Below, piece by piece: positions 32,355 to 41,534 of a stretch of 64,000 nt of DNA (within the stretch, counting starts at the first letter, position 1; each line of letters starts with the position of its first letter). The position numbers were made by a program, and so were the translations under genes. The DNA is from Vibrio sp. NTOU-M3 (GTDB lineage Bacteria > Pseudomonadota > Gammaproteobacteria > Enterobacterales > Vibrionaceae): assembly GCF_040869035.1 (NCBI RefSeq), contig NZ_CP162100.1:2604001-2668000 (forward strand), given 5' to 3'. The notes beneath the pieces are model-generated. The model had not been told where the DNA came from. It was given only the letters and a program-made list of their open reading frames with translations, and did not search any database.

Positions 32355-33176
32355 TTAGTAACCTGTTGAGTTAAAATCCGGTAAGAACAAGCCATTTGCT
32401 AAGCGTTTAACCTCAGTAACAATTGTTCCATCTTCATATAGCTCGATCTCTCGCCAACCCGGCGATTGACGATCCAAAGCAAAGTTTTGAGAGTTAGGCT
32501 TAAACTGCACGCAAGTTGATGGCGTAGCCATCACTCTCACGTTGTTGTGCAACTTATCCATATCTTGATGAATATGGCCACATAAAACCGCACGCACATT
32601 ATTGTACTTTTCAATGATCTGCCAGAAGTTGTCTGCATCTTTTAAGCTGTGCTGATCAAGCCACGCACTACCAACTAATAAAGGATGATGATGTAACAAG
32701 ACCAAGGTATAACGCTCAGAATATTGCTCTAGTTTTTCATCAAGTAGTTGCAACTGCTGATCGCTTAAACGCCCATGAGGAACACCAGAGACTTGAGAGT
32801 CCAACAAAACTATCTGCCAGTGTTCTCCGAGTAACACATGTTCAGATTGCTTAATCTGTGTAGACGGCAGAATCGCTCCCATATTGGGCTTGTAGTCATG
32901 GTTTCCCGGTAACCACAAACATGGCTTTTCAAGTGGTTCAATTCCCTTCTCAAAACGTTGATACGATTCCTCGCTGTGATCTTGGGATATATCTCCGGTT
33001 GCCAACACAACATCAAAAATAGAACCACTTTCCACAATAGCATCAACAACTGCATGAAAACTGTCTTGAGTATTCACGCTCAATAAACTCCCGTCATCCG
33101 GAGCAAACAGATGGGTATCTGTGATTTGCAACAGCTTAATACTGCTTTTGTCTGTTAAGCTTGACGATAACTTCAA
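32355..33176 (-). CDS. cpdA: 3',5'-cyclic-AMP phosphodiesterase CpdA
   Basis: Metallophosphoesterase that hydrolyses cAMP and so tunes CRP-controlled genes. 273 residues. Metal-site motifs in order: DTHLF near the N-terminus, ATGDISQD, GNHDYKPN, LHHHPLL and GHIHQD. Lies 14 bases after the yqiB-like gene; operon order nudF, yqiB-like, cpdA, yqiA matches E. coli. Confidence 0.95.
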   Translation of the reverse strand: MKLSSSLTDKSSIKLLQITDTHLFAPDDGSLLSVNTQDSFHAVVDAIVESGSIFDVVLATGDISQDHSEESYQRFEKGIEPLEKPCLWLPGNHDYKPNMGAILPSTQIKQSEHVLLGEHWQIVLLDSQVSGVPHGRLSDQQLQLLDEKLEQYSERYTLVLLHHHPLLVGSAWLDQHSLKDADNFWQIIEKYNNVRAVLCGHIHQDMDKLHNNVRVMATPSTCVQFKPNSQNFALDRQSPGWREIELYEDGTIVTEVKRLANGLFLPDFNSTGY

Positions 33177-33190
33177 AATATAAAACCTGA

Positions 33191-33631
33191 CTAGATATTT
33201 AATGGCGTTCGACTAATTCCGTTTCTTAGGCAAAATGACAACCAATCCCCTAAGAAGCGATTTAGTTGTGCCTTTTCGTCTCTTTGGACCATTTGGGTAT
33301 TTGGGTAGTCATAACGCGCTTTAACTCTTTTCAAATGCTCACTGCTACATACTTCAGCCACTCTCGCATCGTGGTAAAGCCTGACAGACATCTTTGGCAA
33401 TGGAAATACTGGCACGTCATCGCTTTGACAAATATCGACCAAAGTTGTGTACTTTGTGACTTCGCCCACTTCTATTTGATAAGACATGCTTGCGGCTTGA
33501 TAACAACGTACATCACCAACACTTGGACTCGATGGGAGCAAAGCGTTTAATTTTGCATAATTTGTTTCGTACACACGCATCAATTCCGCTAAATCGACGT
33601 GATACGTTTTTTTTACTGCTACTTCTGCCAT
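33191..33631 (-). CDS. DUF1249 family protein (YqiB-like)
   Basis: Conserved protein of unknown function, DUF1249. 146 residues, soluble, no signal peptide. It starts inside the end of nudF (13-base overlap) and is followed after 14 bases by cpdA, the same place as yqiB in E. coli. That conserved position between an ADP-ribose hydrolase and a cAMP hydrolase hints at nucleotide signalling, but nothing in the sequence shows an active site I can name. Confidence 0.88.
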   Translation of the reverse strand: MAEVAVKKTYHVDLAELMRVYETNYAKLNALLPSSPSVGDVRCYQAASMSYQIEVGEVTKYTTLVDICQSDDVPVFPLPKMSVRLYHDARVAEVCSSEHLKRVKARYDYPNTQMVQRDEKAQLNRFLGDWLSFCLRNGISRTPLNI

Positions 33632-34248
33632 TGTGATTGTAATCGTTGGTAATTTAACTTAAGCCATTGCAAAGCTATTATTGAGGCCCCATTCTCAAAT
33701 TTCCCTTCAACAACCCATTGATAAGCTTGTTGTCTCGAAATCACTTGAACGCGAATGTCCTCTCCTTCATAGTCTAAACCATGAACACCATGCGCTTTAG
33801 AAGCATCCACTTCACCAATGTAAACCTCTAACTTTTCAGAACACCCACCCGAAGACGGATAATAAGAGGTAATTTTTTCCACTTGTCCTGTGTAGATCCC
33901 CGCTTCTTCAATGGCCTCACGCCGAACAACATCTTCAGCACTCTCTCCATCATCAATAATGCCTGCAATGATCTCGAGCTGCCATGGGTGTTCATGCTCT
34001 AATGCTCCTACCCGAATTTGCTCAATGATAACAACTTGGTCAGTATTAGGATCATAAGGTAGCATTGCTGCAGCATGACCACGCTCAAACATCTCTCTTT
34101 CGATCGATGGGCTCCATCCCCCTTTAAACAATCGATGCTTAAAACGGTACTTCACCATCTTGAAAAAACCTTTAAACAGTGTCTCTTTTGAGATTATCTC
34201 TAAATCTTTACTCGTAAAGCTTGCTTGTGGCTGGTCAGACTGTTGCAT
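33619..34248 (-). CDS. nudF: ADP-ribose pyrophosphatase (Nudix hydrolase)
   Basis: Hydrolyses ADP-ribose to AMP and ribose 5-phosphate. 209 residues from the ATG at 34248, which follows a strong GAGAGGTG site; an in-frame ATG eight codons upstream has no such site. The Nudix box is complete (pattern G-x5-E-x7-REAIEEAG). First gene of the operon, divergent from tolC across a 237-base gap. Confidence 0.94.
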   Translation of the reverse strand: MQQSDQPQASFTSKDLEIISKETLFKGFFKMVKYRFKHRLFKGGWSPSIEREMFERGHAAAMLPYDPNTDQVVIIEQIRVGALEHEHPWQLEIIAGIIDDGESAEDVVRREAIEEAGIYTGQVEKITSYYPSSGGCSEKLEVYIGEVDASKAHGVHGLDYEGEDIRVQVISRQQAYQWVVEGKFENGASIIALQWLKLNYQRLQSQWQK

Positions 34249-34485
34249 TGGGCACCTCTCTGAGTGAATCATATAGTTTACTCAGAGATCACAAAAACCA
34301 CCAAGGACGTGGCTCAACTTTTTATGTAATTATTATATATTTTGTTAAACGGCGACTCATTTGTAAGGCTTGAGTGAGGCGCTCACTGTAAAATTTTGCA
34401 AAGTTCTGAGTGAATTAACACCAAATTGAGTTAAACTCTTTCGAAGTCAATCCTTATCATCTTATTCTGGCAGGAACTTGAATCC

Positions 34486-35823
34486 ATGAAAAAACTGCTT
34501 CCTCTATTTATTAGTGCCGCTCTTGGTAGCTTAAGTACATCAGCTTTAGCTGACACACTGGGTGAAGTTTATACTCAGGCGAAAGACAATGATCCGACGC
34601 TTCTTAGCGCAGCGGCGCAGCGTGATGCAGCCTTTGAAGCGGTAACTTCTACGCGCAGTACCCTTCTTCCTCAAATTAACCTGTCAGCAAGTTACGACTT
34701 TAATCGAGGTGAACGAGAGGACTTCCAATATGGCTTTGGCCGTAAAACAGATCAGGACACAAATAAATTTGATATTGGTGTGATGTTTTCTCAAGAGATT
34801 TATAAGCGCTCAAGCTGGATAAGCTTAGATACCGCAGAAAAACACGCCCGCCAAGCTGATGCAGCTTATGCTGCCGTGCAACAGTCTTTGATCTTACGTA
34901 CTGCTCAGGCATATTTTGAAGTACTTCGAGCACAAGATAACTTAGTCTTCGTTCGCGCAGAAAAAGCAGCCGTTGCACGTCAACTAGAGCAAACTAAGCA
35001 ACGCTTTGAAGTAGGTCTATCCGCCATTACCGATGTTCATGATGCCCAAGCCCAGTACGATATCGTATTAGCCGATGAAGTCATTGCTAAAAACAAGCTC
35101 ACTAATAGTTACGAGAGCTTACGTGAAATAACAGGACAAGAGCACTCGGAGCTAAACGCTCTGGATACTAAACGTTTTTCTGCAAGCAAAACCAAAGAAG
35201 CCATTGAAGCATTGGTTGAAGACGCTCAACAGAAAAACCTAACACTCCTAAGTGCGCGTATCAAACAAGATATTGCTCGTGATAATATCTCACTAGCCAG
35301 CTCTGGCCACCTACCATACCTTACATTAGATGGTGGTTATGTATATGAAGACTTGCAAGATCAACATCACTCTTCAGGTGATGTTAACGCAACTAACTTC
35401 AATGTTGGCGTAAACTTAGTCGTCCCTATTTATAGCGGTGGTAAAACGACTTCATTAACGAAACAGGCTGAATACGAATACGTAGCTGCAAGCCAAGATC
35501 TTGAAAAGACATACCGCAGCGTTGTCAAAGATGTTCGTGCGTACAACAACAACATTAGTGCCTCTATCGGTGCACTTCGTGCTTACGAACAAACTGTTGT
35601 ATCTGCAAGATCTGCGCTCGAAGCAACAGAAGCCGGTTTTGATGTAGGTACACGTACTATCGTTGATGTATTGGACTCAACTCGCCGTCTTTACGATGCA
35701 AACAAGAGCCTATCCAATGCCCGTTACGACTATATTTTAAGTGTTCTTCAGCTACGTCAGGCTGTGGGTAGCCTTAACGAGCAAGATATCCTCGATATCG
35801 ATACTGGTCTGAAAGCGGGTTAA
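34486..35823 (+). CDS. tolC: Outer-membrane channel TolC
   Basis: Trimeric outer-membrane channel-tunnel shared by RND and MFP pumps and type I secretion. 445 residues: signal peptide of 22 residues (cut after ALA), then two internally related halves of outer-membrane-efflux repeats; the periplasmic helix stretches are seen in RFEVGLSAITDVHDAQ and FDVGTRTIVDVLDSTR. The upstream gap contains a perfect inverted repeat AGTGAG / CTCACT (34373-34387) that could be an operator. A terminator follows. Confidence 0.97.
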   Translation: MKKLLPLFISAALGSLSTSALADTLGEVYTQAKDNDPTLLSAAAQRDAAFEAVTSTRSTLLPQINLSASYDFNRGEREDFQYGFGRKTDQDTNKFDIGVMFSQEIYKRSSWISLDTAEKHARQADAAYAAVQQSLILRTAQAYFEVLRAQDNLVFVRAEKAAVARQLEQTKQRFEVGLSAITDVHDAQAQYDIVLADEVIAKNKLTNSYESLREITGQEHSELNALDTKRFSASKTKEAIEALVEDAQQKNLTLLSARIKQDIARDNISLASSGHLPYLTLDGGYVYEDLQDQHHSSGDVNATNFNVGVNLVVPIYSGGKTTSLTKQAEYEYVAASQDLEKTYRSVVKDVRAYNNNISASIGALRAYEQTVVSARSALEATEAGFDVGTRTIVDVLDSTRRLYDANKSLSNARYDYILSVLQLRQAVGSLNEQDILDIDTGLKAG

Positions 35824-35845
35824 ACCTTCTAATTTCATATCAAAC

Positions 35846-35878
35846 AAAAAAGCTTGCTCCTTATGAGCAAGCTTTTTT
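35846..35878. terminator. Terminator after tolC (works on both strands)
   Basis: Stem AAGCTTGCTC / GAGCAAGCTT with a five-base loop, A-run before and T-run after. Serves tolC (plus) and probably the arcB-side genes (minus), which converge on it. Confidence 0.9.
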
Positions 35879-35902
35879 ATCTCTGCTAGAAACAATATCG
35901 AT

Positions 35903-36349
35903 TTAGTGTACTTGTTCAATCGTTATATTTTTCTCAATAAGCCACTGCTCTGCTACAGAGCCATCAAATGAGACCGCAATATCAAGTGGTTGAGCTTCAT
36001 CGACACTTAACTGCCATGTAAACGCAATCTCCCAACGGTTTTCATTGTGGTTTCTTAGTTCGAGAAGTTCATTATCGACAATCCAAACATCTTCCCCTTG
36101 CCGAATGACGACACTTTTAACATCCAACTCTGCAGGTAATAATTGAGGTGATTCTATATATAGCGCGCCATGCAAGACTCTTTTCTGCTCTTCACCAATT
36201 ATCGGCATATTATCGACCCAAAGGTGGCTATTTAACGTCATGGTCACCCCAGAAACACTAATTTGATTTTCTTGTTCCCACATGGGTACTGAACTTGTGC
36301 ACCCCATTAACAAAATACTACCGAGAGCAATAGACACCATATTTTTCAT
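35903..36349 (-). CDS. Putative lipoprotein coupled to arcB
   Basis: I do not recognise a named family. 148 residues with a lipoprotein signal peptide: lipobox LLMGC, Cys17, followed by Thr-Ser-Ser, not Asp, so outer-membrane sorting is likely. The rest is beta-rich with several Trp and no evident catalytic motif. It starts five bases after the arcB stop, so it is almost surely translated from the arcB message. Its codon use looks like its neighbours, so it does not look foreign. Confidence 0.8.
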   Translation of the reverse strand: MKNMVSIALGSILLMGCTSSVPMWEQENQISVSGVTMTLNSHLWVDNMPIIGEEQKRVLHGALYIESPQLLPAELDVKSVVIRQGEDVWIVDNELLELRNHNENRWEIAFTWQLSVDEAQPLDIAVSFDGSVAEQWLIEKNITIEQVH

Positions 36350-36354
36350 TCAAT

Positions 36355-38694
36355 TCACCTTTGAGCTAGCCACTCTTTCAATATTATTATGTCGTTTTGA
36401 TATTCATTTTTAATTTCTTCAACCCAATCGTTGATATTCTTCCACCATGCAGGGCGATCCGGTGATTGTGCTTTCTGTGCGACACTTTGAATTCGCTTTA
36501 AACCAATGGAACCCGCAGCACCTTTAATTTTGTGGGCTTCGGATACAATTCCTTCTTGGTGTTTAGCCGTCATATTTGAGTCCAATACTTCAATATACTC
36601 AGGCATCATATCTTCAAACATCGTGATGCTCTCCAGAACGGGCTTAGCGCCAACAATCCCCACATACGACTCCAGCATGTCGATATCCAGCAAACGAGCA
36701 TACACATCTGAGCGGTCTTCACTTTCTTCAACAGACTCTTGTGTGAGTAATTTGCTTTGCTCTTTGGTAGAAAACTTAGTAATAACTTCCTGAATAGCCA
36801 TAACAGACAAAGGCTTACTGATGGCATCATCCATTCCTTTTTCTAGGTATTCAGTTTTGTTCTTAAGGACATTTGCGGTCAAGGCCACAAGAGGAGGCAA
36901 TTGTTCATATTGAGCGCGATAATACGCTGCAACATCAAACCCAGTCATATCTGGAAGCTGGATGTCTAAAAGCACTAAATCATACAATTTAGGATCAAAC
37001 TGAGCTTTCGCTTCCTCGCCTGTCATTGCAACAGACACCGAATGGCCCAAACTTTCAAGCAGTGAACGAGCGACGGTAATGTTTAACTCAATATCTTCTA
37101 CCATAAAAATATTTAAGCTTGGTTGCTCGGTTACTAAGGTTTGATTAAGCTGAGTAGCTTGAGCTGTTGGAACACTGATGGTCACGGTAAATGTACTACC
37201 AAAGCCTTCTTCACTGCTGACCGTGATATCGCCATTCATCATTTTTATTAGTTGTTTTGAGACAGCAAGACCAATCCCGGTCCCCACGGCATGTAAGTTA
37301 TCTTTGCCAGATTTTACTTGATAATACATGGCAAAAATCTTATCTAATTCTGACTCAGGAATGCCAATACCCGTATCTTCCACTTCCATTGTGATATGGG
37401 CCATATCACCTTCGACTTCGGCACTCACGGTCATTACAACGCCCCCCTCCTTAGTAAATTTCATAGCATTACTAATTAGGTTCCATAGCACCTGACGCAG
37501 GCGAGTTGCATCCACTTCAATTGCACTTGGCAGCACACTTAACCTTTCAAGATCAAATCGAAGCCCTTTTTGTTCCGCCATTAATGCAGAGATACTCTCC
37601 ATCTCTGCTACAAATTCCTCAAAGTTCAACGGTTCAGGTAAAAGCTCTAGTTTACGACGATCAAATTTATCCATATCAATGATATCGTTGAAAATATTAC
37701 CCAACGTAATTGCACTGACATTAATGGTCTGCATATGTTTGCGTTGTTCAGTGGTCATTTGCGTATCGAGCAACATCCGACTCAAACCTACAATGCCATT
37801 GAGTGGCGTACGAAGCTCGTGGCTAATCGTAGAAATAAACGTCGTCTTATCTCTACTGGCTTTTTCGAGTGATTCTTCATGGCGTTTGCGTTCAGTAATA
37901 TCACGACCGAAACCAACCAACCCGAGATGGCGGCCTTCTTTGCTATAAAATGGCACTTTTCGCAGTTCAAAGTAACTTTTACGACTATCAGGGTACTCAA
38001 GCCACTGTTCGTAAGTCAGTGCTTTATTGTCAGAAAATACACGCTGATCGGTATCGACGATCTGCTGAGCGACTTCTTTGCTGTAGACATCCCAAGGTGT
38101 TAACCCAACCAATTGGCTCTCTTTTTTACCAGTCAATTCTTCCATCGCACGGTTACAGCCGGAGAAAACACCATCCGCATTACGGTAGTAAATCAGATCG
38201 GGAGAAGCATCGATGAATGATCGTAATAACGCAGTACGTTCAGCGAGCTCTAATTGAGTTCGTTCGCGCTGATAAACCTCATTTTCAAGGTCTTTCATTG
38301 CTTCTTCACGTGCTTCTTCTGCTTTTATACGCTCTTCAATTTCTTGATTCAGTTTAGAAATGTTTTGTTGAAGTTTATGGTTTAGTTCTTGATCCCGAGA
38401 GCGCATATCTTTGAGCTTTGAGACCAGTTTGGAAAGGCGTTGTCGTGATTCCTCTAATTGATCAACAACAACCGAGAGAAAATAAACAGCCCAGGGAGTA
38501 ATGATCAAACCAAAAAATACCGAGCGAACAATGTCAATATCGTCAACGTGGCCACTTAGCACCAACGTAATACCGACCTGCACAACAACCGCTAAAGCCA
38601 CCAGAGCTAAAGCTAATAAAATAGAAAAACGCAGAATACCCAGCTTTACGAGTAAATCTACATAATACTGTGCGAGATTTTTTATCGGTTTCAT
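36355..38694 (-). CDS. arcB: Aerobic respiration control hybrid sensor kinase ArcB
   Basis: Inner-membrane tripartite kinase that senses quinone redox state and phosphorylates ArcA. 779 residues from the ATG at 38694 (GGAG six bases ahead; the TTG before it is not needed). Order: two membrane segments (about 20-76), coiled coil (78-150), PAS (about 155-265), HisKA with H292 (ISHELRTPLNG), HATPase, receiver with D577 (LLDIQLPD) and Hpt with H721 (HKIKGAAGS). Numbering matches E. coli closely. Cys180 is kept, but position 241, the second redox cysteine of E. coli, is Tyr here. Confidence 0.97.
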   Translation of the reverse strand: MKPIKNLAQYYVDLLVKLGILRFSILLALALVALAVVVQVGITLVLSGHVDDIDIVRSVFFGLIITPWAVYFLSVVVDQLEESRQRLSKLVSKLKDMRSRDQELNHKLQQNISKLNQEIEERIKAEEAREEAMKDLENEVYQRERTQLELAERTALLRSFIDASPDLIYYRNADGVFSGCNRAMEELTGKKESQLVGLTPWDVYSKEVAQQIVDTDQRVFSDNKALTYEQWLEYPDSRKSYFELRKVPFYSKEGRHLGLVGFGRDITERKRHEESLEKASRDKTTFISTISHELRTPLNGIVGLSRMLLDTQMTTEQRKHMQTINVSAITLGNIFNDIIDMDKFDRRKLELLPEPLNFEEFVAEMESISALMAEQKGLRFDLERLSVLPSAIEVDATRLRQVLWNLISNAMKFTKEGGVVMTVSAEVEGDMAHITMEVEDTGIGIPESELDKIFAMYYQVKSGKDNLHAVGTGIGLAVSKQLIKMMNGDITVSSEEGFGSTFTVTISVPTAQATQLNQTLVTEQPSLNIFMVEDIELNITVARSLLESLGHSVSVAMTGEEAKAQFDPKLYDLVLLDIQLPDMTGFDVAAYYRAQYEQLPPLVALTANVLKNKTEYLEKGMDDAISKPLSVMAIQEVITKFSTKEQSKLLTQESVEESEDRSDVYARLLDIDMLESYVGIVGAKPVLESITMFEDMMPEYIEVLDSNMTAKHQEGIVSEAHKIKGAAGSIGLKRIQSVAQKAQSPDRPAWWKNINDWVEEIKNEYQNDIIILKEWLAQR

Positions 38695-38775
38695 CAAAAA
38701 CTCCGTGCGATAACCTAGTAGAAATTCTACCTGTTTTGATCACCACACGTAACCATCCACACTGTCAAGACGCGG

Positions 38776-40521
38776 CTAATTATCTGATGTGTGATGCACG
38801 CAAGTTTGATTTCGCCCATTTGCTTTAGCTTGATAAAGCGCGCTATCAGCAAGGGCAACGATAGATTCCATATTGTCGATAGGCTTAGGTGCATAGCTTA
38901 CGATACCAATACTAACCGTCAGTAGGCTCGAAACATCGGAAGCCAAATGCTCTATTGCTAGGTTCTCTATTTCCAAGTGGATTCGCTTAGCCACCAATAA
39001 TGCACCTTCTGACGTTGTATTGGGCAGCAAAAAGGCGAACTCCTCTCCCCCATAACGAGCAACGCAGTCTGTCGACCGAGACAATACTTTCTTAAAGACA
39101 TTTGCGACTTTGATAAGTGCATCATCACCTTTCTGGTGTCCGTACCGATCGTTGTATCCTTTGAAGAAGTCGATATCACATAGCATAACCGTCAATGGTG
39201 TTTTTTCTCGTACATGCAAATGCCATAGCATCGCCAGTTGCTCATCAAATTTACGTCGATTAGCTATTTGAGTCAGACCATCGATAAAACTTAACCTTGC
39301 CAGCTCTTGGTTCGCTTCCTCAAGCTTTTGCTCTGCTAGATAGCGCTCTGTTACATCACGAGCCATGATCAATACACCATTAGTGCCCGATGCTGGGTCA
39401 CGGAAAGGCGACTTCACGACGTCATACCAAACAAAGCCGCCATCACTCGCTTTCACGCGGTCGATATAACGTAACGACTTACCTTCATGAAGCACCTTGC
39501 TATCTGTTTCAGACAGACGTTGATACATTTCTCCTGAGACAACATCCCGAAGACGCTTACCAATAAGCTCATTCACATCAGCAATCCCAAGTGCTTTGAC
39601 AAATGGCTCATTACACGCTTGATAGACTAAGTTCTCATTAAAGATGCCGATAGAATCAGGGCTAGATTCTAGGATATTTTGAAGAATAGTATCCCTCTGC
39701 GCTAAAGCTACTTCGGTATCTTTGCGCTTTTCCATCTCATCACGCAGATTTTGCTGCATTTGATGCCAATCAGTCACATCATGACTGATGCCAAGCGTCC
39801 CAAGTTTCTCGCCCTCGGCAGACATAAGTATACTTTGATAGGTTTCGAGTAAGCAGCTGCGCCCATCCGGAGTTGTTGTCCAGCGCCGATTACTAACACG
39901 ACCTTTCATGACACCTTTAATTTCAGCGCTCCCTTCTTCTTCTCGTTCACGCCAAAAACGATCAAATGCTCGGTTAGTTGAAATCAACTCACCTTGGTTA
40001 TTTTTGATATAAATCAGCTCAGAAAGGTTATCGAAAGCACTTTGAGCAATAGATAAAGTCTGTAATTCTTGCTTATTAAATTCTGATGTTTGGCAGGTTT
40101 TAATATAGATAAGCCATGCTGGCTTTCCTCTATGCAGTGTCTTTCGGCCAGAAAGCTCAATTCCCAAACTGCTGTTTTCTGTCACCATCCAGTTCTGCAT
40201 ATAACCTGAAAATGAATGACCTGAGAAATTAGCTAATATCGAAGAAAAAAAGCCCTCAGGCACTGAAGCAGGAAGTAGATAAGCTTTACCGACTTGCCTT
40301 ATTCCCAGTAGCTGCATTGCGTAGCCACTTACCAGAAAAACCTTCCCTGACTCGCTATCTACAAGCATCAATGCGGTCGGTGAATCAAGAATAAAACGAT
40401 TTAATTGTTGTTGGTAACGGGCATAAACCCAGATGACAATGAGAGAACATAAGACAAAAAAAGCCACATCAAAACTGTGTGCAACAAAAGATTCCCACAC
40501 TTTGAATACGAACGACTCCAT
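38776..40521 (-). CDS. Membrane PAS-GGDEF diguanylate cyclase
   Basis: Predicted to make cyclic di-GMP at the inner membrane. 581 residues: one N-terminal membrane segment (about 17-34), three PAS-like regions (about 42-145, 160-255 and 280-395), then GGDEF. The catalytic motif is intact as GGEEF at 491-495, and the product-inhibition site R482-S-T-D485 sits five residues ahead, so it should be active and feedback-controlled. No EAL domain. It is on the same strand as arcB, 81 bases upstream; the same neighbour pair is known in Vibrio cholerae. The signal it senses cannot be read from sequence. Confidence 0.93.
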   Translation of the reverse strand: MESFVFKVWESFVAHSFDVAFFVLCSLIVIWVYARYQQQLNRFILDSPTALMLVDSESGKVFLVSGYAMQLLGIRQVGKAYLLPASVPEGFFSSILANFSGHSFSGYMQNWMVTENSSLGIELSGRKTLHRGKPAWLIYIKTCQTSEFNKQELQTLSIAQSAFDNLSELIYIKNNQGELISTNRAFDRFWREREEEGSAEIKGVMKGRVSNRRWTTTPDGRSCLLETYQSILMSAEGEKLGTLGISHDVTDWHQMQQNLRDEMEKRKDTEVALAQRDTILQNILESSPDSIGIFNENLVYQACNEPFVKALGIADVNELIGKRLRDVVSGEMYQRLSETDSKVLHEGKSLRYIDRVKASDGGFVWYDVVKSPFRDPASGTNGVLIMARDVTERYLAEQKLEEANQELARLSFIDGLTQIANRRKFDEQLAMLWHLHVREKTPLTVMLCDIDFFKGYNDRYGHQKGDDALIKVANVFKKVLSRSTDCVARYGGEEFAFLLPNTTSEGALLVAKRIHLEIENLAIEHLASDVSSLLTVSIGIVSYAPKPIDNMESIVALADSALYQAKANGRNQTCVHHTSDN

Positions 40522-40589
40522 CAGCTATCTCTTATTGCTCGTTTGACTTGTCTATAAACAGACTACAAAAGATATCAGTTTCTTGCAGT

Positions 40590-41534
40590 TTAATCTGCTT
40601 TTAACTCAGGTTTCTGGTAGACAAATACTTGCTCAGTTAACGAGCCTTGAGCTCCGTCACGATCTAATGCTCGACCAATTTCTGTCATTGCAAGCCAACG
40701 GTTTTCACACCAAATAGGTGATAGTAGCGTCGGACGACGTGCGGAAGAAGAAACCCGATGAAACACAATATCCGCCGGAGTCATACGGATCATCTCACTC
40801 GCAATCGCAACATACTCTTCAAGTTCAGGCGCATCTAACTTCCCTGCACGCCACGCTTTAGCCATCGTACTGCCTTCAACAATATGTAAACCATGCAGCT
40901 TGATACCATCCGTGCCAACCGCTAAGACTTTGCGCAGTGTTTCGATATTGTCATCATGAGTTTCTTTCGGTAAGCCCACGATTAAATGAGTACATACTTT
41001 GATTCCTAGAGCACGAGCACGCTTGGTGATCTCGGCGTAGCACTCAAAATCATGACCGCGATTGATACGTTTTAATGTTCCGTTATTGGCAGTTTGAAGA
41101 CCCAGTTCTAACCAGATCTCATAGCCTTGCTTCACGTAGTCCGATAACAAGTCTAATACGGCATCAGGTACACAATCAGGACGAGTGCCCACACAAAGGC
41201 CCACAATATCCGCAGCCTTAAGTGCTTCTTCATACATGTTCTTAAGTACCTGAACTTCTGCGTAGGTACTGGTGTAAGCTTGAAAGTAGGCCAGATATTT
41301 CTTCGCTCGATGGATCTCGCCTGCACGATCTTTCAATTGCTCGTTAATACTCTTAACTTGAGCCTCTTCGTCCGCAAAAGAAGCCACATTACAAAAAGTG
41401 CATCCGCCACGCCCAATGGTGCCATCTCGGTTTGGGCAACTAAAACCACCATGAAGTGTTAACTTATGGACTTTCTCTCCATAGCGACGTTGTAGATCTT
41501 GTCCAAGGGTATTAACTAGCTCATGAAGTTGCAT
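40590..41534 (-). CDS. yhcC: Radical SAM protein YhcC (TIGR01212 family)
   Basis: Radical SAM enzyme of unestablished function. 314 residues. The cluster cysteines have the wide family spacing: C33, then C45-T-F-C48 (CPNRDGT...GGCTFC). The C-terminal part carries HRVSSSARRP, typical of this group. It is divergent from gltB, as in E. coli, where yhcC, arcB and gltBD are neighbours. Confidence 0.93.
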   Translation of the reverse strand: MQLHELVNTLGQDLQRRYGEKVHKLTLHGGFSCPNRDGTIGRGGCTFCNVASFADEEAQVKSINEQLKDRAGEIHRAKKYLAYFQAYTSTYAEVQVLKNMYEEALKAADIVGLCVGTRPDCVPDAVLDLLSDYVKQGYEIWLELGLQTANNGTLKRINRGHDFECYAEITKRARALGIKVCTHLIVGLPKETHDDNIETLRKVLAVGTDGIKLHGLHIVEGSTMAKAWRAGKLDAPELEEYVAIASEMIRMTPADIVFHRVSSSARRPTLLSPIWCENRWLAMTEIGRALDRDGAQGSLTEQVFVYQKPELKAD

